A DNA stretch of 9,184 nt from Flavisolibacter sp. (GCA_025936195.1 JAICTW010000053.1:1-9184), one strand, 5' to 3'; positions 1 to 6,469 are shown, counted from the stretch's first letter. A program made the numbers and translations. Notes: generated from the letters alone by a model not told the origin.

Positions 1-636
1 GATAAGGCCGGGTATCAACCAGTTAAAAATTCCTGCCAAACCATTTAACAACATATCATAAGCAGAAGGCGTAAAACACGAAAGAATAAAAAATACATAG
101 CACAACACCGATCCATAGATCATGGGCTTGAATTTGTATGCAAGGCCAGTAGCAAATGTAGGAATGGCGTACAGTAGAATTAATAAAGAACCTGCACTGG
201 GAATATCATAGTGAAAACTGCTTGTAGTTCCGTTTTTTTCAGTGACCAGAATTTTCATTCCTTCGCCGGAAAGGATGCGGTCAGTAATACCGGGAACAAC
301 ATTAATGTAGAACACCAGTGCAAACATGCTGATGGTAAACACGATCCATATTTTGTTCATGGCGGCTTCGGTGTGCGACATCACTCTGCGGTTCCTTCGT
401 TCCCTGATGGTAATAAAAATTTGCGGAATAAAAGCCGCCAATGTCAGTAACCAAACATCAAAACCAATATAAAAATGCCAGAACAATTCAGCAAAATCCA
501 TGAGGCCGCAAAAGGCCACTACACCTCCCCATAAAATAGCGCTGGTACCATTTTCGTGATAACTGTGCTTTGCTTTGGAGATCATTTCGGTGATCAACTG
601 CAAACTCTCCCGCTCCGATAATTGTTTCTCTTCCAT
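1..636 (-). CDS. Multi-pass membrane protein, paralogue of the adjacent gene, C-terminus cut off by window edge
   Basis: An open frame of 212 codons runs from ATG at 636-634 to base 1 with no stop, so the 3' end lies outside the window. The translation begins MEEKQLSERESLQLITEMIS and has hydrophobic segments near residues 33-52, 60-77, 96-113, 148-165 and 172-189, with another starting near 196. This predicts an integral inner-membrane protein with a short cytoplasmic N-terminus and a basic loop (RERRNRR, 78-84). It is clearly homologous to the product of 638-1213: both share the N-terminal ESLQLI..MISK motif, an ILWG/LLWG start to the first membrane segment, ILLY.(I/L).TF..G in mid-protein, and a terminal Y.MLL...I...IPG motif. 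This copy carries roughly 30 extra polar residues (about 116-147), probably an extracytoplasmic loop. By analogy with its paralogue only about 5-10 residues should be missing. The start lies one base after the upstream stop (TGATATG), which predicts translational coupling. The family is not one I can name; function unknown. Confidence 0.85.
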   Translation of the reverse strand, partial: MEEKQLSERESLQLITEMISKAKHSYHENGTSAILWGGVVAFCGLMDFAELFWHFYIGFDVWLLTLAAFIPQIFITIRERRNRRVMSHTEAAMNKIWIVFTISMFALVFYINVVPGITDRILSGEGMKILVTEKNGTTSSFHYDIPSAGSLLILLYAIPTFATGLAYKFKPMIYGSVLCYVFFILSCFTPSAYDMLLNGLAGIFNWLIPGLI

Positions 637-637
637 A

Positions 638-1213
638 TCAATTCTTTTTGGCTGCTAATAAATGTCCGGGAATAATATAGCTGATAAGAATAGCAGTAGC
701 CGCCAATAACATTTGATAATCGTAATGTACATACGCAGCAATGCAGGCAAGTACCCAATTAATCATTCCACCAACAATCAACGGAGTAAACTTTAATATC
801 CTTCCTGAAACAAATGTGCCCAGTCCGTACAATAAAATAAAGAAAGGATAAGAGAACAGCCAACCATTGTGCATACTTGAAATAATTACACTTAAAACAA
901 AAAAGCTGATACCAATTCCGGTCCACAAAGAAGCCATGCTTTCACCAATATACGTTCTTACTCCACGCCGTTTATTTTGTCTTGATGTATAAACAATGGT
1001 AATGATGACTGCAGGAACTACGCCCCACCAAACCAAATAGTGGCGCTCATAATGGAGCACCACTTTTAAAACAAACTGTGTAATGATAGCCAGAAAAACA
1101 TACCATCCCCATAACAAAAAATAAAAACGGTTTCTGCCAAGATTCCCTTTTGTCTTACTGATCATGGACTGGATCAACTGTAAACTTTCCTGTGGAGAAA
1201 ATTGTTCTTCCAT
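638..1213 (-). CDS. Multi-pass integral membrane protein, function unknown (first of a tandem paralogous pair)
   Basis: This is a complete 191-residue protein starting MEEQFSPQESLQLIQSMISK and ending HLLAAKKN. It has about five to six hydrophobic segments (roughly 30-52, 59-76, 96-113, 117-136, 143-161 and 167-185). A cluster of basic residues (RQNKRRGVR, 78-86) lies between the second and third, which by the positive-inside rule suggests a cytoplasmic loop. No catalytic motif, signal peptide or soluble domain is visible. It is paralogous to the following gene, with the same N-terminal amphipathic motif and the same terminal IPG motif, but lacks that protein's loop insertion. The gene starts 6 bases after the stop of the TPR-like gene, and its own TGA is one base from the next ATG, so it is almost certainly in the operon begun by the TonB-dependent receptor. 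No Shine-Dalgarno is evident, as is usual in Bacteroidota. A scaffold, sensor or transporter accessory role would be a guess. Confidence 0.9.
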   Translation of the reverse strand: MEEQFSPQESLQLIQSMISKTKGNLGRNRFYFLLWGWYVFLAIITQFVLKVVLHYERHYLVWWGVVPAVIITIVYTSRQNKRRGVRTYIGESMASLWTGIGISFFVLSVIISSMHNGWLFSYPFFILLYGLGTFVSGRILKFTPLIVGGMINWVLACIAAYVHYDYQMLLAATAILISYIIPGHLLAAKKN

Positions 1214-1219
1214 TCTGAT

Positions 1220-1885
1220 TTAGGATTTGATCTGGCTTAAAAAATATTGAGTGGTGCTTCTGCCCCAGTTCGGCTCCAGATCATTTGCAGGTTTGAACGA
1301 ATCAAATTTTTGCAAGGCTTGCTCAAATAATTTTTTTGCTTCTGTTTTGCTGCCGCCATATTGTTCCGGCGTGAAAAATTTATCCTCGCCTTCCAGCAAA
1401 TAGATCCTTGGATTTTCAGGATTTAATTTTTTGGCTGTTTCCAATGCCTGCTGCGCCTGTGGTCCATAGGTCATGTACCGGTTCATCGGATCAACGGTCA
1501 TCTGCATGGTGGCAATCATTTTTTTAACAGCATAGATTTCAGAATTGTCCTTGCTCAATGCTTCCGCTTTGGCAATCATCTGGTTTGCTTTGTCGGCCAT
1601 TACATCAATGTTCTTTAATTCATCTGAATTGCCCTGGTTAGAAACATAAAGAAAATTACCGGCATTTACCTGTGCCAGTGCCGCATAGTAATAAGGGAGC
1701 CATTGTGTTTTTTCTGCGTCGGCAATTCGTTCAAATGCAGCTGACAGATCTTTTAACTCTCCTACATCTTTTGTAGTATCCAGTGCTGCAATTTTTTCTT
1801 TCATAGCTGCTGTATATTTTTCACTTTGCGCAAATACAGTAAGCATGCAAACACTTAACGTAACGGATAAGATGATTTTTTTCAT
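1220..1885 (-). CDS. Exported TPR-like (tetratricopeptide-type) protein, probably periplasmic
   Basis: This is a complete 221-residue protein. The N-terminus MKKIILSVTLSVCMLTVFAQ is a classical Sec signal peptide with a Bacteroidota-style end, cleavage expected around FA-Q (19-20). Cys13 does not sit in a good lipobox (residue before it is Val), so a soluble periplasmic protein is more likely than a lipoprotein. The mature part is helical and TPR-like: WLPYYYAALAQVNAG (62-76) resembles a TPR first helix, and PENPRIYLLEGED (156-168) followed by GGSKTEAKKLFEQALQKF (178-195) forms another helix pair. A conserved-looking EPNWGRS ends the protein. From memory, this arrangement (GG-K, then ....PNWG) recurs in small Bacteroidota TPR-like proteins; I cannot attach a precise family number. 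It lies 17 bases after the TBDR stop and 6 bases before the next gene, so it is in the operon. A protein-protein interaction role near the receptor is inference. Confidence 0.88.
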   Translation of the reverse strand: MKKIILSVTLSVCMLTVFAQSEKYTAAMKEKIAALDTTKDVGELKDLSAAFERIADAEKTQWLPYYYAALAQVNAGNFLYVSNQGNSDELKNIDVMADKANQMIAKAEALSKDNSEIYAVKKMIATMQMTVDPMNRYMTYGPQAQQALETAKKLNPENPRIYLLEGEDKFFTPEQYGGSKTEAKKLFEQALQKFDSFKPANDLEPNWGRSTTQYFLSQIKS

Positions 1886-1902
1886 GATGATTTGTTTGAT
1901 TA

Positions 1903-4149
1903 TTATAGATTGTTGTTGATAACATCCTGTGTTCTGTCCACACCAAAACTGAAAAAGGCACCGAGATAAATAAATGTTTTTGTCGGTGGTACAATGGCTT
2001 CTTTACGATATCCATTATAGGAATAATTATATCCAAATACCTGTTTGCTTCCTAAAACATTGGTAATGGAAAATACAAACACCGTGAATTTGTTCGCGCC
2101 TTGCTTAAACACATTAGGAAGATAATTAACACTAAAGCTTAAGCTGTTGTACGGAATGGTTTTGCCTTCATCGTAAATCGCGTATTTATTGTTGGTATCA
2201 TCATAACGGATGTTGTAATAAGGACGACCGGTTGCAAAAACATAGTTAGCGTTGAATTGTGTTTTTAATTTGGAAACAAATTTTTTCAACACAAGATTTG
2301 CTGTATGCTTTGCTGCAAAACTGGGCTGCATTTCCGCAGGATAATTTAAAAAATCTCTTTTAGTATCCAAGTAAGAATAGGATATCCAGTAATCGAAATT
2401 CTTAATAGTTTTCTTATCTCTCCAAAATAGTTCAAACCCTTGCGCATAACCATAACCATTGCTGGAGGAAGCGATTTGCTGATTGCTGATGAGATTTGTT
2501 TTTAAAAGGTCTTCGTATTTTTTGTAGAACAACTCGGCACGGAAAGTGGTCAATGCTGTTACTTTCTGGTATTGTGCAATGTAATGGGTGGCTTTTGCAA
2601 AACTCAATTCATTTGGAGAAGGTAAATATTTTCGCTCAGGCGTTTGATAAAAAATACCATAAGCCAATGAAGCCTGTCCCTTCTGCCCTACTTTATACGC
2701 TAAAGAAATGCGGGGAGCAAAATTGAATTTTTCAAGGAAGGCAGAATGTTCCATTCGTGCTCCCAGTTTTGCAGCCAGATTATTGGTTACGTAAATATCA
2801 GTTTCCGCAAAACCTGCAATTAAATTCTCTTTAATGTTGTTTGGATATTCCTGTCCGTTGTACAAAGTATAATTTGCTTTGTCATTACTGTAATTGTATT
2901 CAGCACCCAATCGTAAAGCGCTTAAACCCTGGAACCTTTTTTCAAAAACAGCTTTCGTATTGAAATAATCTCCATGTGCCTTCAATAAAAAGTTTTTGTA
3001 TTCCAATCCAAACAGAACGACATCATTATTGTTATCATCCTGATTACTTCCTTTAAAGTTGTCTTTGTTATTAGTGTAAGACGCACCAATATTCAGCTTC
3101 CATTTCGATCCAAGATTTTCTTTCCAGGAAAGATTATGATACATGTTGAAATTCTTAAGCCTGAAGACATCTTTATAACCAAGTGAATCCAAACTTTCTG
3201 TTCGTATGCCCACTTTATTTTCGCTGAAGTATCCATAATATTTCAGAAAACCTGTTTTGGAAGTTTTGATACGAAAGTTTGCATCCCCTGTATGATATTG
3301 AGGAATAAGGAAATAATCTGGTTTGGTTTTTAAAACCCTGAATGCAAGATCAACATTGGTATATCCGTAATCAATTCCCCAGGATGCATTTTTCCTTTTG
3401 GACAATTTTTGAAAGCCTGCACTTCCGCCAATGAAAGAAACACTAAGATTGGCAGAGCTCCGGTCAGGCAGATCAATAGATTCCAAAATAAGAGCAGAAG
3501 ATAAAGCCTGTCCGTACAAAGCCGAATACCCTCCTGCACTAAAAACAGTTCCTTTAAAAATAAAAGGAGAGAACCGTCCCCTTGTGGCAATATTAGGTTC
3601 ACTGGTATAAAAGAAATTATTTACCAAAGTACCATCAATAAATATTTTGGTTTCCGCAGCCGTACCACCTCTTACAAACAAACCTTCTGCTTCTCCCACC
3701 TGTTGCGTACCCGGTAAAGTTCTAATAGCGCCGGTTACATCGGCATTGGCGCTTGCCGTAGTAACAATATCAATGGAATTTAATACCGTCGTTCTTTTTC
3801 GATCACTTGCTTCAAAAGCACCTGCAGTAATAACTACAGCCTTTAGTTCATTAATCTCTTCTTTCAAAACAATGGTAAGCATTTGCGGAGTTCCATTGAG
3901 AGTAATCTTTTGCTCCCATGTTTTAAAGCCTACGGCAGAAATTACCAGGGTTTGTTCCCCTTTTTCTGTTGTTTTAAAATGAAATCTTCCAGATGAATCG
4001 GTGGTAGCACCATCATAGCTGTCTTTTATAGCAATGGAAGCGCCACTAACGGGAGCTTTGTTGTCCTTAACAATGCCAGCAACAATCGTTTGTGCCTTAG
4101 CTATGTTCAAAAGAGAAATGAAAACAATCAGTATGGAAAACTTTCTCAT
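1903..4149 (-). CDS. TonB-dependent outer-membrane receptor with N-terminal CarboxypepD_reg-like domain
   Basis: The 748-residue product is an outer-membrane beta-barrel for TonB/ExbBD-energised uptake. Residues 1-20 (MRKFSILIVFISLLNIAKAQ) are a signal peptide. Residues 22-96 form a CarboxypepD_reg-like Ig fold (AGIVKDNKAPVSGASIAIKD, SSGRFHFKT, LVISAVGFKTWEQ). A plug domain follows at about 115-225, with LFVRGGTAAETKIFIDG (157-173) and AGGYSALYGQALSSA (205-219). The rest is a barrel of alternating aromatic strands. At about 750 residues, and with no SusD-like partner beside it, it resembles siderophore, vitamin or metal receptors more than the roughly 1000-residue SusC glycan transporters. 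The substrate cannot be read from sequence. I place the start at 4149, not at the in-frame ATG at 4197, because the signal peptide begins at 4149 and a consensus promoter lies between the two. The last Phe is followed by about 13 residues, a slightly unusual barrel end. It is first gene of a four-gene operon. Confidence 0.95.
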   Translation of the reverse strand: MRKFSILIVFISLLNIAKAQTIVAGIVKDNKAPVSGASIAIKDSYDGATTDSSGRFHFKTTEKGEQTLVISAVGFKTWEQKITLNGTPQMLTIVLKEEINELKAVVITAGAFEASDRKRTTVLNSIDIVTTASANADVTGAIRTLPGTQQVGEAEGLFVRGGTAAETKIFIDGTLVNNFFYTSEPNIATRGRFSPFIFKGTVFSAGGYSALYGQALSSALILESIDLPDRSSANLSVSFIGGSAGFQKLSKRKNASWGIDYGYTNVDLAFRVLKTKPDYFLIPQYHTGDANFRIKTSKTGFLKYYGYFSENKVGIRTESLDSLGYKDVFRLKNFNMYHNLSWKENLGSKWKLNIGASYTNNKDNFKGSNQDDNNNDVVLFGLEYKNFLLKAHGDYFNTKAVFEKRFQGLSALRLGAEYNYSNDKANYTLYNGQEYPNNIKENLIAGFAETDIYVTNNLAAKLGARMEHSAFLEKFNFAPRISLAYKVGQKGQASLAYGIFYQTPERKYLPSPNELSFAKATHYIAQYQKVTALTTFRAELFYKKYEDLLKTNLISNQQIASSSNGYGYAQGFELFWRDKKTIKNFDYWISYSYLDTKRDFLNYPAEMQPSFAAKHTANLVLKKFVSKLKTQFNANYVFATGRPYYNIRYDDTNNKYAIYDEGKTIPYNSLSFSVNYLPNVFKQGANKFTVFVFSITNVLGSKQVFGYNYSYNGYRKEAIVPPTKTFIYLGAFFSFGVDRTQDVINNNL

Positions 4150-4166
4150 AATCCTGGTTTGCGATA

Positions 4167-4198
4167 CAAACGTAAAGTAGTTTATTGTATAAACCAAA
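4167..4198 (-). promoter_or_regulatory. Bacteroidota-type -33/-7 promoter for the TBDR operon
   Basis: On the minus strand TTTG (4198-4195) is followed after exactly 20 bases by TACGTTTG (4174-4167). This matches the Bacteroidota housekeeping sigma consensus TTTG-N19-21-TANNTTTG at every defined position. It lies just downstream of the preceding gene's terminator and 17 bases upstream of the ATG at 4149. Transcription would be expected to begin near 4160, giving a leader of only about 10-15 bases. The match is seen directly; activity is inferred. Confidence 0.8.
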
Positions 4199-4200
4199 TT

Positions 4201-4236
4201 TTTTAAAAAGACCGGACTTCTTCGGTCCGGCTCTTT
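4201..4236 (-). terminator. Intrinsic terminator of the zinc-finger T9SS cargo gene
   Basis: CCGGAC (4212-4217) pairs with GTCCGG (4225-4230) around a 7-base loop. The stem extends through AAAGA (4207-4211) with TCTTT (4232-4236) across one bulged C at 4231. Read on the minus strand, the stem runs into a T-rich tract (TCTTTTT then A/T-only bases). It begins about 28 bases after the TAA at 4264 and separates that gene from the TBDR promoter. Confidence 0.85.
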
Positions 4237-4263
4237 AACCTTTAATTTTGTCTTTCTAAATTT

Positions 4264-5733
4264 TTAGTTTTTAATGATGCGTTGCTGAGCAACCTCTCCA
4301 TTACAGATAGCTTTTATCAGATAAAAGCCTTTTGAAATTTTGCTGATCATCATAGTTTCAGTTTGACTGGCACTGCCAACTTGCACGTTTTGAACACGAA
4401 CACCGTTGCTGGAGTACAGTTCAATAGACACAGTTTTACCCTGCCATGATGATGGGAATGTTACACGCACCTGGTCCGTTACCGGGTTTGGATAAGTAGT
4501 GATGGACAATGTTTCTTTTTCCTTTTCAAGCTTAATAACACGTACACTTGAGAAAGTGGCTTCTGCCGTTTTATCTATCAGTTGCAAACGATAAAATAAA
4601 GTGCCCGTTGCAGAACTTACATTGTTATCCTTGTAACTGTAATTGTCTCTGGCTTTGATATCATCACTGGCAAAAACAACGGCTACATCAGAATAATTTC
4701 TACCATCGGTACTGCGCTGCAATACATAATGATTAAAATTCTGCTCCAGCGCTGACCAACTCAGAAGCACATTGCTTTTATCAAGCAAGGCATTAAAGCT
4801 GTTTAATTTTACAGGCAAAGTACTCGATGGTGCAAGGTTAAAACCTTTGAACCACATGGAATTCAAACGAACTCCGGCACCGCCATCCCTGCTTCCTGAT
4901 GTAGCGCCTACTCTAAAATCAATGGCATCCTTGTTATTATAAATATAAGTAGCCATAACACTTGTAGCAGACGTGTCAATGTTGGAAAAATTATCCTCAG
5001 GACCTTTTATACTTATATCCTGTCCATCAAAAGGGTGGCCGCAAAGAGAATAAACTTGACCAACGCCCTGGCAAGTAGTACATTTTTTGGGTTTGCCCTT
5101 ACCCATATAGCTTGGGTCAACACCAGTGCCTTTACAAGTAGGACAGGTGATAGCAGCACTTTGCTTGCCACATTTTCCACAAGTAGGCAAAGGAGGTGTG
5201 GTTACACTATTACCATTAGTAAGATAAGAAATCGTAGAATATGTAACTGAGGTGGCTTTTTGCATGGTTACATATTCCTGAACATTGAAACCATCGCCAT
5301 CAACATCAAGGGAAGTAACTGTAAACTTATCAATTGATCTTTTGTTATTAGTTCCTGCATCCCAAAAAGTAAGCTCAAAATCAATGTACCAATTCTGACG
5401 CTTCTTTACAGGATCCATTCCGAATTCAGGCTGGAAAGCTTTGTCAAAACCATAAGAGCTATTGTCAATATTAGCAACTTTAATAGCAGGATCTGAAAAT
5501 TTTTTAAGCAAGATGCGGGCGTCAATACCTGGTGCCACCTTAGCGAATTTGTAAACAGCGCCTTCTTTGCCTGATTTACCTGAAAATAATACAGGGTTGC
5601 GAAAGACAAGCTCCGGAATCTCGTCCAGGGTATCTGAAGCTGTTTGAGCAAAGGAGCTCACTGATAAGATACCAACTATCGCCAATAGAAGATATTTTTT
5701 AAAAAAAATAGAGTTAAGTACAGATCTTTTCAT
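4264..5733 (-). CDS. T9SS type A sorted secreted protein with an internal DnaJ-like CxxCxGxG zinc-finger cluster
   Basis: This is a complete 489-residue exported protein. Residues 1-30 are a signal peptide (KKYLLLAIVGILSVSSFAQ, 12-30). Residues about 40-170 and 240-285 look like one beta-sandwich scaffold common in Chitinophagaceae secreted proteins (YKFAKVAPGIDARILLKK; GFDKAFQPEF; then GPEDNFSNIDTSATSVMATY). Between these halves lies a cysteine cluster: C185-x2-C188, C197-x2-C200-x-G-x-G, C218-x2-C221-x-G-x-G, C231-x-H233. This is the DnaJ/Hsp40 zinc-finger pattern with the fourth repeat reduced to one Cys plus a His. Next comes a linker module (LPVKLNSFNALLDKSNVLLS, 306-325; VLQRSTDGRNYSDVAVV, 337-353) shared with the 6487-9184 product. 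Residues about 408-489 form a type A T9SS sorting domain, with YPNPVTDQVRV (414-424) and GFYLIKAICNGEVAQQRIIK (469-488). It should cross the inner membrane by Sec and the outer membrane by T9SS, losing the tail. No J-domain is present. Function unknown; it is a single-gene unit ended by its own terminator. Confidence 0.92.
   Translation of the reverse strand: MKRSVLNSIFFKKYLLLAIVGILSVSSFAQTASDTLDEIPELVFRNPVLFSGKSGKEGAVYKFAKVAPGIDARILLKKFSDPAIKVANIDNSSYGFDKAFQPEFGMDPVKKRQNWYIDFELTFWDAGTNNKRSIDKFTVTSLDVDGDGFNVQEYVTMQKATSVTYSTISYLTNGNSVTTPPLPTCGKCGKQSAAITCPTCKGTGVDPSYMGKGKPKKCTTCQGVGQVYSLCGHPFDGQDISIKGPEDNFSNIDTSATSVMATYIYNNKDAIDFRVGATSGSRDGGAGVRLNSMWFKGFNLAPSSTLPVKLNSFNALLDKSNVLLSWSALEQNFNHYVLQRSTDGRNYSDVAVVFASDDIKARDNYSYKDNNVSSATGTLFYRLQLIDKTAEATFSSVRVIKLEKEKETLSITTYPNPVTDQVRVTFPSSWQGKTVSIELYSSNGVRVQNVQVGSASQTETMMISKISKGFYLIKAICNGEVAQQRIIKN
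5035..5181 (-). other. Segment encoding the DnaJ-like zinc-finger cluster (Cys185-His233)
   Basis: Forty-nine codons hold seven of the protein's eight cysteines, plus a terminal CGH. Two repeats are textbook CxxCxGxG (CPTCKGTG and CTTCQGVG). The first repeat is CGKCGK, lacking the glycine pattern, and the fourth is only CGH. In DnaJ, repeats 2 and 3 build one zinc site and repeats 1 and 4 the other. Here the first site would be complete (four Cys) and the second would be Cys3His at best. Zinc binding is inferred from motif only; a disulfide arrangement outside the cell is the alternative. Confidence 0.8.
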
Positions 5734-5777
5734 TGTTTTCTTTTAATAGGGTTCTCAATTAAACTAAGTCTTCCTTA

Positions 5778-5925
5778 GATCTGGATTTTTTAAACAATGG
5801 CTTAACTGGATACTGTGGAATTTGGCTCTTTTGGATCTGAATCTTACCTGCATTCAACAGATAATACTCAGAGCTGTTTTTTTAAGGCTTAAGGAGTTAA
5901 TTGAGGTTTTTTAGAAGGATCTGGA
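5778..5925. repeat. Three spaced GATCTGRA direct repeats upstream of the zinc-finger cargo gene
   Basis: GATCTGGA at 5778-5785, GATCTGAA at 5834-5841 and GATCTGGA at 5918-5925 lie 45-192 bases upstream of the ATG at 5733, all in the same orientation. They could be operator half-sites, but the 56- and 84-base spacing is irregular and chance is not excluded in this low-complexity region. Confidence 0.3.
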
Positions 5926-5948
5926 GAACAATCGAACTACCGATTGTC

Positions 5949-5962
5949 ATTTTTCTAAGGAT
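5949..5962. repeat. 14-base direct repeat ATTTTTCTAAGGAT, copy 1
   Basis: This is identical over 14 bases to 6298-6311, 349 bases away. The core CTAAGGAT also occurs at 6066-6073, so the intergenic region contains it three times in the same orientation. The role is unknown. Confidence 0.55.
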
Positions 5963-6115
5963 GTTGGTTGTAATGCTGCTTAAATAGATTTCTTCTAATA
6001 GCAATGCCTGTCAGCAGATACTGATTGTGTTCTTTTCTTTGGATGATGTACCAACTGTTTAGAAACTAAGGATTGATTGGTGCAGACATCAAGAGCCAGC
6101 CATGCAAACCTGATG

Positions 6116-6136
6116 ATTGTAATTTTTGATTACAAT
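6116..6136. repeat. AT-rich perfect inverted repeat
   Basis: ATTGTAAT (6116-6123) and ATTACAAT (6129-6136) form a perfect 8-bp inverted repeat around TTTTG. The stem is too AT-rich for a convincing terminator. It could be a dimeric regulator site, though it lies about 380 bases upstream of the nearest start codon. Confidence 0.4.
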
Positions 6137-6249
6137 ACTAATGAAGCGCCTAACTTTTGTTGAGAATACAAAGGAAGAGAAGGTTCCTTTTGGTGAAGAT
6201 TGTAAACGTTTCATAGTCGGGATCAATTTAGTTTTCTAAAGGGTTTGGT

Positions 6250-6267
6250 TCCCGATAGTTATCGGGA
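6250..6267. repeat. TCCCGATA palindrome, possible repetitive extragenic element
   Basis: TCCCGATA (6250-6257) and TATCGGGA (6260-6267) are perfect 8-bp inverted repeats around GT. From memory, CCCGATA-N2-TATCGGG palindromes are frequent between genes in many Bacteroidota genomes, so this may be one copy of a dispersed family. No flanking transposase or T-run is present, so it does not look like an IS end or an intrinsic terminator. Confidence 0.5.
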
Positions 6268-6297
6268 TGGTTCTCTTCAGGACTTTGGATTGGTGTG

Positions 6298-6311
6298 ATT
6301 TTTCTAAGGAT
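6298..6311. repeat. 14-base direct repeat ATTTTTCTAAGGAT, copy 2
   Basis: This is an exact match to 5949-5962. Both copies are confined to the gene-free stretch between the two T9SS cargo genes, which suggests an internal duplication or shared binding site rather than coding constraint. Confidence 0.55.
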
Positions 6312-6440
6312 TTATACGATGCGAAAACAAAGAAACCATTCATTTTTGAAATTTGCAAGCTTCCGCTAAGAAATTTCACTTATCAAAAACCGTAATTTCC
6401 ACATACGGCTTATAAATGAAGTACTTAAGGATAAATTCCA

Positions 6441-6469
6441 CAAAATAAAAAAGCGGCTCAAAGCCGCTT
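6441..6469 (-). terminator. Intrinsic terminator of the large T9SS surface-protein gene
   Basis: AAGCGGCT (6451-6458) and AGCCGCTT (6462-6469) form a perfect 8-bp GC-rich stem with a 3-base loop. On the minus strand it is followed directly by TTTTATTTTG, with the T-run starting inside the stem end. It lies 17 bases past the TAA at 6487-6489. It is the clearest terminator in the window. Confidence 0.92.

Noticed and set aside
211..450. 79-codon plus-strand open frame
   Set aside because: It lies opposite the partial membrane protein, whose homology to its neighbour shows the minus strand is the coding one.
1844..1852. Cys13 of the TPR-like protein as a lipoprotein anchor
   Set aside because: The residues before it (L-S-V) do not fit a lipobox, and the hydrophobic core continues past it to a standard FAQ cleavage region.
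3330..3602. 90-codon minus-strand open frame rich in Leu
   Set aside because: It is an out-of-frame shadow inside the receptor gene; its hydrophobic look comes from frame-shifted barrel codons.
3647..3982. 111-codon plus-strand open frame
   Set aside because: It is antisense to the plug and CarboxypepD_reg region of the receptor, and its composition is the complement of a well-supported gene.
4150..4197. Upstream in-frame ATG giving the TonB-dependent receptor 16 extra N-terminal residues
   Set aside because: The added residues spoil the signal peptide, and the ATG lies upstream of the transcription start expected from the promoter at 4167-4198.
6201..6214. TGTAAACGTTTCAT, resembling a LacI-family operator
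   Set aside because: Only the central AAACGTTT is self-complementary; the flanking bases do not mirror and it lies far from any start codon.
6390..6408. CCGTA/TACGG hairpin followed on the minus strand by TTTTTG, as a second terminator
   Set aside because: A 5-bp stem with a 9-base loop is too weak to call, and a much stronger terminator lies just upstream in the transcript.
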